From Bradyrhizobium sp. CCGB01 (GTDB lineage Bacteria; Pseudomonadota; Alphaproteobacteria; Rhizobiales; Xanthobacteraceae): a stretch of DNA of 64,000 bases. Under the pieces are notes generated by a model. That model did not search any database and was not told the DNA's origin. It saw only the letters and a list, made by a program, of their open reading frames with translations. Position numbers and translations under genes: made by a program. The stretch spans positions 8,122,001 through 8,186,000 of the forward strand of contig NZ_JANADK010000001.1 of NCBI RefSeq assembly GCF_024199795.1, in the 5' to 3' direction. Shown here piece by piece: positions 1 through 7,819 of the stretch; positions within the stretch are counted from its first letter, which is position 1; each line of letters opens with the position of its first letter.

Positions 1-152
1 GTCATCCAGTTCCAGGCCGCAGCTTCAAGCTCCTTCGCCTGAGCGCAACCCTGGTCTCGGCCGCGTAGCTTTGACGGGGCATCCTGATGCGTCGTGGCTG
101 TGGTTCCGACAATCGCGGTACCGCGGCATGTCGCGACCTGGCGCTGTGTCGC

Positions 153-1475
153 CTACGCCGCGGAGGCAACTGCGTGTCCCTTGGCGATCAATGTGCGTCG
201 GTCGTGAATCAAGTTCTCCAGCCGGTGGGCTGCCACGTTCAATGTGGCATCATCCACCGCGCTTTCGTCTCCAGCAGCGGATTTGGCGCGCTCCGCCTTC
301 AGGATGCCGTCGATGTCGTCTTCGATATCCGAAAGTTCAGCCTCGGTATCGACCTTCCGAATCCGGCGCGCCAGGGCATAGAGAGAATCGAGCGGCCCTT
401 CGGCCGGGCGGCTGCCGACGCCCAGGAATTTCCACGCCGCCGCAAGCATGGTGGCAGCGCCACCCAGGACCATCGGCGTCAAATAGATCCAGTTGCCGTA
501 TTCATCCATGAAGCTTTGCGTGGTGCTGTTGTAAACGGCTGCCGCGCCGGGGTGCAGCGGAAGGTAGGCATCCTGGTCGGTGCTGGGCGCGGTGATCTGT
601 GCGAAAATCGGCTGCTCGCGCAGAAGATTCCTGCGCGCGCTCATGATCGCCTCCGTGAGGCCGGTTACCAGATCAGTGCCGAGCTTCTTTTGCGCAACCA
701 GATAGAGCGAGGTCCTCAGCGTTGTCACATCATCTTCCGGGACCGGCGGCGATCCCCGCAGCGTGCCCTTCGGGACGTCGAAGCTTTCAAAGGCGCGCTG
801 AACCTCTGTGATTGCCCCCGCGGAATCGATCGGGATCAGTACCGGGACCTTCTTATGGTCGAGCTGAAAGAATCCGCGAACGAGCGAGAGGTATTTCTCG
901 GCGAGCGGGATCACGACAAGCAGGGCATTGACCTGCTTTGACTGAATGGCTTGTCGGACATCCGTCAAAGCAAGGTTCTTGAATACAACTTTTGCGCGCG
1001 CCAGATCGTATTCCTTGGTCAACGCATCGACAATTTTGGCGTTCGTTACGCCGCCGACCACGCCGACCGTGCGTCCCTTCAGGCTGTCCATGCTGTCGAT
1101 GGTCGATCCCGGCGGCGCGATGATCAGGACGGCCATATGGCTGACGACGACGACGGCTTGCGCCTTCGACAGGTCGCCGACATCGCCGCGAACCACAGCG
1201 AGATCGACCTTGCCCGCGGAGAAAGCGGCAGCGGCCTCAAGCGCGGTGCCGCTGTCGATGACCTTGAGCCGGACCGGCGCGTTCGCTGATACGAACTCGC
1301 CTGCCATCGCTGACATTGCCTTCGCTGCCTCGCCGTCGAGCGAGCCGACCGCCACGGTCAGCGTTACCGGGCGGCTGTAGTACCGATAGGCAAGGAGACC
1401 TGCGCCTGCCGCAAAGATGACGACGCCGACAAGCAGGAAAAAGCGAAGCCACAGCGGCAATTTTATCGACATCAT
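153..1475 (-). CDS. TAXI-family (TRAP-type) solute-binding protein, membrane anchored
   Basis: A 440-residue protein with an N-terminal membrane segment (about residues 8-28) followed by a TAXI-type periplasmic binding fold; 'GRTVGVVGG' and the pattern of alternating beta strands fit the family. A second hydrophobic segment near residues 330-350 and a charged, partly helical C-terminal tail extend it beyond the roughly 320 residues usual for TAXI proteins, so it is probably tethered at both ends rather than free in the periplasm. The start is the ATG at 1475, eight bases after a GGAG; a GTG lies three codons upstream. No TRAP permease gene is adjacent, so the transport partner, if any, is elsewhere. 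A sensing role is possible but not shown. Confidence 0.8.
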   Translation of the reverse strand: MMSIKLPLWLRFFLLVGVVIFAAGAGLLAYRYYSRPVTLTVAVGSLDGEAAKAMSAMAGEFVSANAPVRLKVIDSGTALEAAAAFSAGKVDLAVVRGDVGDLSKAQAVVVVSHMAVLIIAPPGSTIDSMDSLKGRTVGVVGGVTNAKIVDALTKEYDLARAKVVFKNLALTDVRQAIQSKQVNALLVVIPLAEKYLSLVRGFFQLDHKKVPVLIPIDSAGAITEVQRAFESFDVPKGTLRGSPPVPEDDVTTLRTSLYLVAQKKLGTDLVTGLTEAIMSARRNLLREQPIFAQITAPSTDQDAYLPLHPGAAAVYNSTTQSFMDEYGNWIYLTPMVLGGAATMLAAAWKFLGVGSRPAEGPLDSLYALARRIRKVDTEAELSDIEDDIDGILKAERAKSAAGDESAVDDATLNVAAHRLENLIHDRRTLIAKGHAVASAA

Positions 1476-1510
1476 GCTCGCCACTCCAGACGCGTCGGCC
1501 GATGCAGACG

Positions 1511-1524
1511 TTGATCTATATCAA
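1511..1524. promoter_or_regulatory. FNR/FixK-type box TTGATCTATATCAA
   Basis: A perfect TTGAT-N4-ATCAA dyad lies between the divergent TAXI protein and the metallophosphoesterase. It matches the consensus for FixK2/FNR-type regulators, which activate genes under low oxygen in rhizobia. Its centre is about 107 bases upstream of the phosphoesterase ATG and 42 bases from the TAXI ATG. A class II position (centre at -41.5) would give a rightward transcript starting near 1559 with a normal leader, so the rightward operon is the likelier target. This is inference from position. Confidence 0.6.
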
Positions 1525-1624
1525 GCCTACCCGCCGCTGAAGGTCTAGCGGACACGGCTGGCAAATCAGGCTGTTCGCGCGCCGTATGCGGCGGCTCATT
1601 CCCTCTCCTCGATCAGGGGTGATC

Positions 1625-2968
1625 ATGATGAAATCCTCTTGGCCTAACGAACCCAGTCGTCGCCTGGTTCTAGGCGCGCTTGCGGCGCTCCCGACATTCT
1701 CGATGCCGGTCGTTGCCAATGCGCAGGCCCAAACAACAACCGCGCAAGCACCCGCTTCCACCGGGGGCGGCTTTTCATTCGCGGCGGTCGGCGATACCCG
1801 ACCGATGATGTACCTCCCATTGAAGGAGGGACAACCGGACCTCAGCAAGTTCTTCGTCGAGATGTTCGGGTTGGTCATGCCGGAAAAGGTCGCCGAGGCC
1901 GTCGTCGCGAAGGATGTGAAGATGATCTTCGATCCGGTCACAAAGGACCTGATCAAGGTCGTCATGCCGTTCGCATCCAAGACGGAAGTGATGACCCTGA
2001 CGGTAGACAAGGGTTGGGTCACCGAGGCATCCGTTGAAGACGTGAAACTGCTTCCCGGAGTGCATCGAACCATGTTCCGGCTTCAGGGCGGCGAATGGGT
2101 GACGCGCGAGATCGTCAAGGACGTCCAGTCCGGTCGCGCCAAATTCGTGGTCAATAGCGGTGACGCCGTGTGGTGGGGCAATCAGGGCTTGACCGTGAGT
2201 GACAGCCCATACTGGAAGCGCGTGAACGAAACAATGTTGAAGAAGCTACCCGCGCCAGATGACGAGATGCGCGCAGCCGGTCTGGATGGGCGCTTTTTCA
2301 TGAGTGTGGGTAATCATGAGGTGTGGGCCGACCCGAAGATTGAGGGCGTACTTTCGGCGGTGCCGTATCTGAAAAAATTCGGCGTCACGCCGGAAAACCT
2401 CATCTACAAATTCGACTTCAAGGGCGCCCGCTTCATCTATCTCTGGAGTGGCAAGTACGACTACCGGTCGCCCTCACAGTGGGACGCCGATCGGCCAAAA
2501 TATGCCGAGCAGATGACCCAGCTTCAAAAATGGATGGACGAGGCGAAGGCCAATGGCATTCGGAAGGCGTTCATCGTCTTCCACTATCCCGTGTTTGCGC
2601 GGTCGGGCTTGGGCCCGATCCCGGCTCCCGATAATCCGCACAAGGTGATTGCGTCGTATGCGAAGGACATGGAGGTGGTCGTGTTGAACGGGCACGTCCA
2701 CACCACGGAAATCTACGACGTAGATGGGGTTAAGTATCTGATGTTGGGCGGTGGCGGCGCCGAGCAAGACCCAATCCTGCCGGGGCGAACCAGCATCAAG
2801 GTGCCCGCCGACTATCCGCAGGACCTTTACTGGAAGGGCCAGCCTCCGCAAGAGGAGTACAACTACGTGCTGGTGGACGTTGACCCCGGCCAGAAGACGA
2901 AATTCACCCTCAATCGCTTCCGGCCATGGTCAGCAGAGCCATTCGGAACCGAAGAACTCTTCACGTGA
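1625..2968 (+). CDS. Tat-exported calcineurin-like metallophosphoesterase
   Basis: A 447-residue protein with a twin-arginine signal (SRRLVLGALA near residues 11-20) and cleavage near ANAQA. The metallophosphoesterase motifs are in order: GDTRP (about 56-60), NSGDAVWWG, GNHEVW, FHYPVF and NGHVHTTE, which supply the dimetal ligands. It should act in the periplasm on phosphate mono- or diesters; the substrate cannot be read from sequence. Start at ATG 1625 is supported by AGGGG six bases upstream; another ATG follows immediately. About 90 residues separate the first motif from the GD motif, an insertion that may cap the active site. It is followed by two small membrane protein genes, probably in one operon, downstream of a FixK-type box. 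Confidence 0.82.
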   Translation: MMKSSWPNEPSRRLVLGALAALPTFSMPVVANAQAQTTTAQAPASTGGGFSFAAVGDTRPMMYLPLKEGQPDLSKFFVEMFGLVMPEKVAEAVVAKDVKMIFDPVTKDLIKVVMPFASKTEVMTLTVDKGWVTEASVEDVKLLPGVHRTMFRLQGGEWVTREIVKDVQSGRAKFVVNSGDAVWWGNQGLTVSDSPYWKRVNETMLKKLPAPDDEMRAAGLDGRFFMSVGNHEVWADPKIEGVLSAVPYLKKFGVTPENLIYKFDFKGARFIYLWSGKYDYRSPSQWDADRPKYAEQMTQLQKWMDEAKANGIRKAFIVFHYPVFARSGLGPIPAPDNPHKVIASYAKDMEVVVLNGHVHTTEIYDVDGVKYLMLGGGGAEQDPILPGRTSIKVPADYPQDLYWKGQPPQEEYNYVLVDVDPGQKTKFTLNRFRPWSAEPFGTEELFT

Positions 2969-3030
2969 CAGCGAGCGGGCAATAGGCCGGGGGTAAGGTT
3001 CTGACGATAGTACTCCTGATTGTTCACGGC

Positions 3031-3465
3031 TTGGTCGCCGTTGCACTGCTTGGCGCGATCACGCACCAGACTTTGGCGACGTGGGCGACTGCGGGAACGC
3101 GCCCCCGTTCGTTTTTCGGCCGCTTTCGCTCCGTGCCATCGGCCCGGTTCGCCGACGCCGTCGTCGTCCTGTATGCCATCTCCATCCTGCTCGGTGGGAT
3201 CATCTATCTGTATTTTCGCGTCGAGATCAGGCCGGAGTTGGAGCGCGCCGGTCATTGGCCAGCCCTGGGCTTCTTCGACCTCAAGGAGCATTTCGCCGCT
3301 ATCGGCTTTGCGTTGCTACCAGCCTATTGGGTTTGCTGGCGACAGCCGCGTGCCGACGAGCCTACTCAGACGCGCACGATGCTCACCTCGATCCTCGCCT
3401 TTGTCATCTGGTGGGGCTTCCTGACCGGCCACGTCGTAAACAACATCAGGGGTTTCGGCGCATGA
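3031..3465 (+). CDS. small integral membrane protein, unknown function, uncertain start
   Basis: About 144 residues with four likely membrane segments and short charged loops; 'GRFRSVPSARFADAVVV' marks the first loop and 'DLKEHFAAIGFALLPAYW' the third helix region. I do not recognise a named family. The start is a problem: from the stop at 2983 no in-frame ATG or GTG exists. TTG 3031 is the first ordinary alternative start, but it would cut into a hydrophobic helix that continues upstream to CTG 3001. The real start may be CTG 3001 or a rarer codon near 3004-3007, placed after the AAGG at 2995. Its stop overlaps the next gene's start (ATGA at 3462-3465), so the two are translationally coupled. 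Confidence 0.6.
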   Translation: MVAVALLGAITHQTLATWATAGTRPRSFFGRFRSVPSARFADAVVVLYAISILLGGIIYLYFRVEIRPELERAGHWPALGFFDLKEHFAAIGFALLPAYWVCWRQPRADEPTQTRTMLTSILAFVIWWGFLTGHVVNNIRGFGA

Positions 3466-3827
3466 CGCCATCGGCTGCGTTCCGCCGCTTTGCATTCGCG
3501 TTCGGGACAGCATTTGGCTTCCTCTACGTGGTCGCACTCGCAAAGGACCTTGCTCTTTTCACCGTTTTCCCGTCGCTCGGCATCGTGCTGGCGGGCACGC
3601 ATCATTCGCGAGACGTTGCTGCCCCTGCGATGGGATTTCTGGCTCCAGCGATGTACTGGTACGGATGGGCCGCGACGGCCGCGCTCGGGGCACTGATCGT
3701 CGCCCTCGTTGCTGTGCCGTACGCCGAACGCTTGACGCGATACGTTTGGCCGGGATGGGTGTGGGTCATTCCCATCCTCTCGATGATCGCTTGCGTCTAT
3801 CTCACCCTGCCCTGGTTCAGGCTCTGA
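3462..3827 (+). CDS. small integral membrane protein, unknown function
   Basis: A 121-residue protein beginning at an ATG that overlaps the stop codon of the preceding membrane protein gene (ATGA), a classic coupled arrangement. It has three to four hydrophobic segments (about residues 8-28, 32-46, 63-85 and 98-117) and no catalytic motif that I recognise. The two neighbours probably form a membrane complex with each other. Whether they serve the exported phosphoesterase upstream is open, although the gene order and the FixK-type box suggest one transcript. This is a hypothetical protein; only the gene call is secure. Confidence 0.6.
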   Translation: MTPSAAFRRFAFAFGTAFGFLYVVALAKDLALFTVFPSLGIVLAGTHHSRDVAAPAMGFLAPAMYWYGWAATAALGALIVALVAVPYAERLTRYVWPGWVWVIPILSMIACVYLTLPWFRL

Positions 3828-3858
3828 CCTGGGTGCGACTTCCTTCCGGATTCAAGCC

Positions 3859-4536
3859 TTAGGCCGTGCGAGCCGGCCGCCAGGCCGCGTAGAGACCGAC
3901 GAGGGTGCCGATGGCGACCAGCCCGGCCGCGAGCAGCACCTGCAACTCCCCATCGTCGGTGGCGCCCACGGACGACACCAGTCTGGTTACGATGACGAAC
4001 AGAATACCCACCGAGGCCGCTGCGCCCACGCTGAGATAGGCGAGTTCTCGCGTCAGGTTGCGGCCGAGAAGTCCGAGTGCCGTAAAATACATCGCGCATG
4101 CGTTGGGATGAACGAACAAGGCCACGCGCGCGTAGGGACCGTAGGAGTCGAACAGAGACTCACATCGGTTCATTGCCGCCTTTGAGGCAACCCGCTGCAA
4201 GAACGCCCTGAAAAAACGAGCCTGTCCGTAACTCAGAACGGCGCCCACGATGATGGCCAGCCACGCCACGATGAAAACGGAGGCATCCGCAGGCTTCGGA
4301 TTGAGCGCCACGGACATCAGGATGAGGGCGGTTCCGGGAAAATAGCCAAAATACGGGAAGACCGACTCCAGGAGCACGCAGGCGAACATGAAGACCGGAA
4401 ACCATGGTGAACCGGTCGCACCGTGGACGATGGCGTTCAAGTCGAAGAGGTCAGTCTTGTACAGGACGAGGTACATGCACATGGCCAATCCGGCCAGCGC
4501 GTAAAACGGCAACGCTCCCGACAGAAACCGTCTCAT
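3859..4536 (-). CDS. DedA/VTT-like membrane protein
   Basis: About 225 residues with five or six membrane segments. The central stretch 'LESVFPYFGYFPGTALIL' resembles the re-entrant E-x-x-x-P-x-x-G-x-x-P-G region of the DedA/VTT superfamily, members of which help move lipids across the inner membrane. The second half has an aromatic, glycine-containing helix compatible with the family, but the match is partial. The start was set at ATG 4536, just before the first hydrophobic segment; a TTG 26 codons upstream gives a longer, less hydrophobic N-terminus. It is convergent with the preceding membrane protein genes, so it is not in their operon. A generic SNARE-associated-type transporter is the best guess. 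Confidence 0.5.
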   Translation of the reverse strand: MRRFLSGALPFYALAGLAMCMYLVLYKTDLFDLNAIVHGATGSPWFPVFMFACVLLESVFPYFGYFPGTALILMSVALNPKPADASVFIVAWLAIIVGAVLSYGQARFFRAFLQRVASKAAMNRCESLFDSYGPYARVALFVHPNACAMYFTALGLLGRNLTRELAYLSVGAAASVGILFVIVTRLVSSVGATDDGELQVLLAAGLVAIGTLVGLYAAWRPARTA

Positions 4537-4938
4537 CCAACCATCGGGCTTTGTTTCGCGGACACGGCGGAGACCTTCGAGATCAGCACAAGACGACCGA
4601 AACGCATGGCTCAAGCTTTAGGCGAATGAGGTTGCCCCTGTCGATAGCAATTCTCACCTCGCCCTGCGCGCTCCTGCGCAATCGATTGCCTGTTTCGATT
4701 CGCCGAGAATCCCGCACAAGTGGCAGCATACAATTATACCCTTGCGGAAACCTGAACTTTTCTCCCGTCGCTTGGACTTATACTTGCGTCCCGGCTTCGC
4801 GCCTTGGGGTACAGAGAGCTTCAGCCGCCGCCGGGGCGTCGCCGAGGGCTCTCTTCGTGCCGCCGCGAACAGCTGCGGGCACGATGTTCAGCTCGCCGGC
4901 ACTTCTTGACTTGAGTTCAACAAGCGCAGGAGGAGCCT
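4537..4938. other. intergenic region, no gene seen
   Basis: About 400 bases between the DedA-like gene and the secreted AOC-like gene. The sequence is noticeably more AT-rich around 4730-4790 (CATACAATTATACC, TTGGACTTATACTTGCG), where a promoter for the rightward gene could lie, but no spacing match was good enough to call. A good ribosome-binding site (CAGGAGGAG) ends it just before 4939. Confidence 0.4.
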
Positions 4939-5415
4939 ATGCGGAAGTCCCTCACCTTTTTCCTTTCTGGCGTGGCATTGGCCGCCGCGGCGTCGACCGC
5001 TGTAGCCGGTGAGCGGGTGCTTGAGTTCAAGCTCGTCACGAAGCCGCTCGACCTCAAGGTCATCGAGGCCGCAAACGTCGAAGGACAGACGGTTGTGGCC
5101 GGCAAATTCTTCGGCGTCGCCGTCTTCAACGATGGCCGCATCGGAGTGAAGGAGTTCGTCAACAGTTCGGACCTGCTGAAAGGATCGGGTCCCTTCTTCG
5201 GCTATAGCACCTACACGTTCGAGGAAGGCTCGATTACGGCGCGCTACACCGGTACGGCCAAGGACGGCAAATCAACCGGCGAATACACGATCCTGTCGGG
5301 CACGGGTGCCTATGCGAACGCCACCGGTACGGGAACAATCGAAAGCGCGCCGAACCCGTTCAAGGGCGTCAACCTGCTGAACATAAAACTCGTCGTCAGA
5401 ACGTCCGGCTCGTGA
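4939..5415 (+). CDS. secreted AOC-barrel-like (allene oxide cyclase/dirigent-like) protein
   Basis: A 158-residue protein with a clear Sec signal peptide (MRKSLTFFLSGVALAAAAS, cleavage near VAG) and a mature domain of about 130 residues rich in beta strands. The motif 'SGTGAYANATGTGTIE' near residues 115-130 resembles the G-T-G-x-Y-x-x-A-x-G-x-G strand pair of the allene-oxide-cyclase-barrel superfamily (plant AOC and dirigent proteins and bacterial relatives). Bacterial members are mostly uncharacterised and periplasmic or secreted, so an enzymatic role is not implied. The start has an excellent GGAGG site. It stands alone, followed by a strong hairpin at 5473. No cysteines are seen in the mature part. 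Confidence 0.65.
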   Translation: MRKSLTFFLSGVALAAAASTAVAGERVLEFKLVTKPLDLKVIEAANVEGQTVVAGKFFGVAVFNDGRIGVKEFVNSSDLLKGSGPFFGYSTYTFEEGSITARYTGTAKDGKSTGEYTILSGTGAYANATGTGTIESAPNPFKGVNLLNIKLVVRTSGS

Positions 5416-5472
5416 CAGCACAGTGTCCACGGGCCCTGCACGAAGGAAGTTGATCCCTTGCGTGGCGTGTTG

Positions 5473-5501
5473 CCCGGCCGGCTTGCGCATTGCCGGCCGG
5501 G
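5473..5501 (+). terminator. strong hairpin after the AOC-like gene
   Basis: A perfect 10-base stem (CCCGGCCGGC / GCCGGCCGGG) with a nine-base loop lies about 60 bases after the stop codon. The tail is TGATTTGCT, with only a short T stretch, so it may stabilise the 3' end or pause polymerase rather than terminate on its own. Confidence 0.45.
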
Positions 5502-5634
5502 TGATTTGCTGAAGCGCCCGACCGGGGTCGCGAGCAATCATTCGCAGCATTGAAACGCTCGCTGACCAGAACAGCGCAGTCAGTCACAGGCCCAGTGTGA
5601 CCTCCGCCCAGCGCATCGCGATGCTGCTGCATTC

Positions 5635-6117
5635 CTACGCGATCGAGAGAATCTCGATCTCCTGCGCGCCTGAACCAACGACATCGCCGACCGCCTTCCC
5701 GATCAGCGACTTCGCAACCGGCGCGACGAACGAGATCGACCCGGCCTTCGGATCCGCTTCGTCCTCACCGACGATGCGATAGGTTTGCACGCGGCCATCG
5801 GTGCGGCTGAAGGTCACGGTGCTGCCGAAGGCGACGACATCGGTCGACGCCGGGGTGGGAATGACCTGCGCCGTGCGCAGCCTTTCGGTGAGGTAGCGGG
5901 CGTCGCGCAAGGGCACCGCCGATTGCCGGCGCTTCTCGTTGACGTCCTCGATGGCTTGTGCGGCTTCATAGGCCTCGCGCGCTTCCTGAAGCTGCGACTG
6001 CAACGCCTGCAGGCCTGCTTCCGTCACGAAATTTGGATGCGGCGAGATCGGGCGATCCGGCAACAGCGTCTCGGACGCGGTTTCGGCGCTTTCTTCCTTG
6101 GTAAAGGCGACGCTCAA
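5635..6117 (-). CDS. Gre-fold transcription factor-like protein without the acidic tip
   Basis: A 160-residue protein with an N-terminal extension of about 30 residues, then a GreA/GreB-type pattern: 'FVTEAGLQALQSQLQEA' starts the coiled coil, 'TERLRTAQVI' ends it, and the C-terminal domain carries 'FGSTVTF', 'YRIVGEDEADPKAGSIS' and 'PVAKSLIGKAVGD', all close to GreA. The coiled coil is about 13 residues shorter than in E. coli GreA, and the D-L-K-E-N-A-E-Y tip with the metal-binding acids is missing. It should bind RNA polymerase in the secondary channel but probably cannot stimulate transcript cleavage as GreA does. The start is TTG 6117, seven bases after AGGA; GTG at the coiled-coil start is an alternative. 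Confidence 0.75.
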   Translation of the reverse strand: MSVAFTKEESAETASETLLPDRPISPHPNFVTEAGLQALQSQLQEAREAYEAAQAIEDVNEKRRQSAVPLRDARYLTERLRTAQVIPTPASTDVVAFGSTVTFSRTDGRVQTYRIVGEDEADPKAGSISFVAPVAKSLIGKAVGDVVGSGAQEIEILSIA

Positions 6118-6214
6118 TTCAAGATCCTGTCGAACCGTTTCGGGTAACCGCTCGCGCCTCGCGCCCCCTCAACAGGGAATCGCGTGCTGGGCCGCGGCCG
6201 GTGATTGTCCCGGA

Positions 6215-6700
6215 CTATATCTCAAGTTCGACGAAACGACGGAGCTTGAAGACGAGGTCCGGCATGGCCTGGCGGAACCGCGTTGCGTTCTGGAACGTGG
6301 TCGAGAACGGCGCGAAGGTGATCATCGCGTTCCAGTGCTTATAGCCGTAGACCGTGACGGAGGCGCCGGTCGCCGGAAAATTCTCCAGCTTGCGCAACTC
6401 GCCGAGCACGAGATCGGCGATCGCCTCGGCAGGCAGCAACCGCTTGCCGTCCGGCGTCGTGGTGATTTTCGCCGGCGGCTCGACCGGCTTCGCGGCAATA
6501 GGCACGGCATCGGGCGCATCGTCGGGTTCGGCCGGTGCGGGATCGGGGGTGGACGGCTCGACCGGATCAAATCCGTTCGTCGGCGCTGTCGGCGGAACCT
6601 CGGCGAGCGGCGGCGGAGCAGCGCTGTCTGCGCGCTTGTTGCCTCCCAGGATGCTGCTGATCATGGCCACAAGGCCAGCATCCTTCACGTCGTCGCTCAT
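6215..6700 (-). CDS. hypothetical protein with proline-rich linker
   Basis: A 161-residue protein. Residues 1-20 (MSDDVKDAGLVAMISSILG) could form a short amphipathic helix. Residues 25-85 are a disordered Pro/Ala/Asp-rich linker, and residues 90-161 form a compact domain with 'LPAEAIADLVLGELRKLENFPA', 'VTVYGYKHWNAMITF' and 'PDLVFKLRRFVEL'. I do not recognise the domain. The start at ATG 6700 is fixed by a strong GGGGGGAG site; longer upstream reading is not needed. It sits between the Gre-like gene and a small basic exported protein, all on the same strand but well spaced, so an operon is not evident. Confidence 0.6.
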   Translation of the reverse strand: MSDDVKDAGLVAMISSILGGNKRADSAAPPPLAEVPPTAPTNGFDPVEPSTPDPAPAEPDDAPDAVPIAAKPVEPPAKITTTPDGKRLLPAEAIADLVLGELRKLENFPATGASVTVYGYKHWNAMITFAPFSTTFQNATRFRQAMPDLVFKLRRFVELEI

Positions 6701-6845
6701 TACTCCCCCCGGGCTATGGCCTACTCTAGCACCGCTCTCGCGGACCGCCACCGGGGATGTATAGCCGGATTCGCCTGGTCAGGACCGTCACGCGAAGGCA
6801 CCGGCGGCCCGACGCGTGGGTCGCGTCGCGCCGCCGTGCGATCCG

Positions 6846-7163
6846 TCACTGCTTATCGAACGGAATATATTGCTGGTACTGCTTGGGCACCGAACTGCGG
6901 TAGCGCGCAGGCACAGTGCCGCTGTCGACCGAATGATCGATCTCCTGCTGCCGCGTCATCTTCTTCTTCGCGGGCTTCTTCGATGCGCTCTTCTTGGAGT
7001 CGGTCGGCTGGCTGGAGGTGTCGCTGGTCGCGCCCGGCGCGGTGGTTGTCGCCGCAGGCGCTGCGGTTCCGTCGGCGGCCGGCGCGCTCTGCGCCGGCGC
7101 GAGCGATGTTTGCATGAGAAGCGCCAGCGCTGCTGTCGCAGCCAGCAAATATGACCTTTGCAT
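6846..7163 (-). CDS. small exported basic protein
   Basis: A 105-residue protein with a signal peptide (MQRSYLLAATAALALLMQTSLAPAQS, cleavage near AQS), then a Ala/Thr/Pro/Ser-rich segment, a lysine-rich stretch (KKSASKKPAKKKMTRQQE, about residues 59-76) and a C-terminus ending 'VPKQYQQYIPFDKQ'. ATG 7163 is preceded by GGAGG, which decides against the longer reading upstream. No enzymatic motif is visible. Small periplasmic basic proteins of this kind are common in Bradyrhizobium and have no known role. It diverges from the DUF3551 gene at 7416, leaving a 252-base shared upstream region in which I see no clear operator. Confidence 0.65.
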   Translation of the reverse strand: MQRSYLLAATAALALLMQTSLAPAQSAPAADGTAAPAATTTAPGATSDTSSQPTDSKKSASKKPAKKKMTRQQEIDHSVDSGTVPARYRSSVPKQYQQYIPFDKQ

Positions 7164-7415
7164 TAGAACCTCCAAAATACCTGATCCGAACGAGACAAGC
7201 GTAGTTCTCCGGAATCGACGCGTGCAAGTCTGCTCACGAAAGGCCGGAACCCCAACGCGAACTGTGGCCGAGATCACATTGCCGGCCGCCGGCTGCGACA
7301 TGATGTGCCTCGACGCGAACGCAAGGCATTCCGCCGACACCAAGACAGGCATGACCATATATCAGACGAGCCAAGCTCGCTGACGTTCCCCATCCCACTC
7401 TCGAAGGAGATTGAA

Positions 7416-7649
7416 ATGCGTCGCATCATCCTCACTCTCGCATCGTTCGCCGCGCTGATCGCCGTAGCATCCCCGGCCGCCCAGGCACATCCTGCAAACG
7501 ATCGATATTGCCTGCAGGGGCGCATGTGGGGCTATCCCGGCAACTGCCAGTTCGCGAGCTATCAGCAGTGCCTCGCCAGCGCTTCCGGCACGTCGGCCTA
7601 TTGCGGCATCAATCCGCGCTACGCGTTCTCGCAGCAGCGCGCCTACTGA
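7416..7649 (+). CDS. DUF3551 small secreted protein
   Basis: A 77-residue protein with a signal peptide (MRRIILTLASFAALIAVASPAAQA) and a mature region of about 50 residues with four cysteines in the DUF3551 arrangement: 'YCLQG', 'NCQFASYQQCLASASG' and 'AYCGINPRYAF'. DUF3551 proteins occur in many copies in Bradyrhizobium genomes and are predicted to be exported and disulfide-bonded; their function is unknown. The start follows GGAG at a good distance. It is monocistronic, ending at a strong intrinsic terminator only eight bases downstream of the stop. Confidence 0.85.
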   Translation: MRRIILTLASFAALIAVASPAAQAHPANDRYCLQGRMWGYPGNCQFASYQQCLASASGTSAYCGINPRYAFSQQRAY

Positions 7650-7656
7650 CGACATC

Positions 7657-7694
7657 GCGGCGCGCGCATGATGCGCGCGCCGCCACATTTTTTT
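7657..7694 (+). terminator. Rho-independent terminator of the DUF3551 gene
   Basis: Perfect 13-base arms (GCGGCGCGCGCAT and its complement at 7671-7683) with a single-base centre, followed after CACA by seven T residues at 7688-7694. This is the clearest intrinsic terminator in the window. Confidence 0.85.
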
Positions 7695-7819
7695 GCGTGA
7701 AGACGATCCACCTCGCCGGCAGTCCGGCGAATTGACTTGCGCGGCGGCGGGGGTGATCCGCTGCACTGAGCGGGTGACGGTCGTTGTCGCCAAGGCCGCT
7801 TGCGTTACGGAAGTCTGAA

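Noticed and set aside
1..152. A gene fragment at the left edge
   Set aside because: One minus-strand frame is open, but the stretch is too short and shows no motif or family match.
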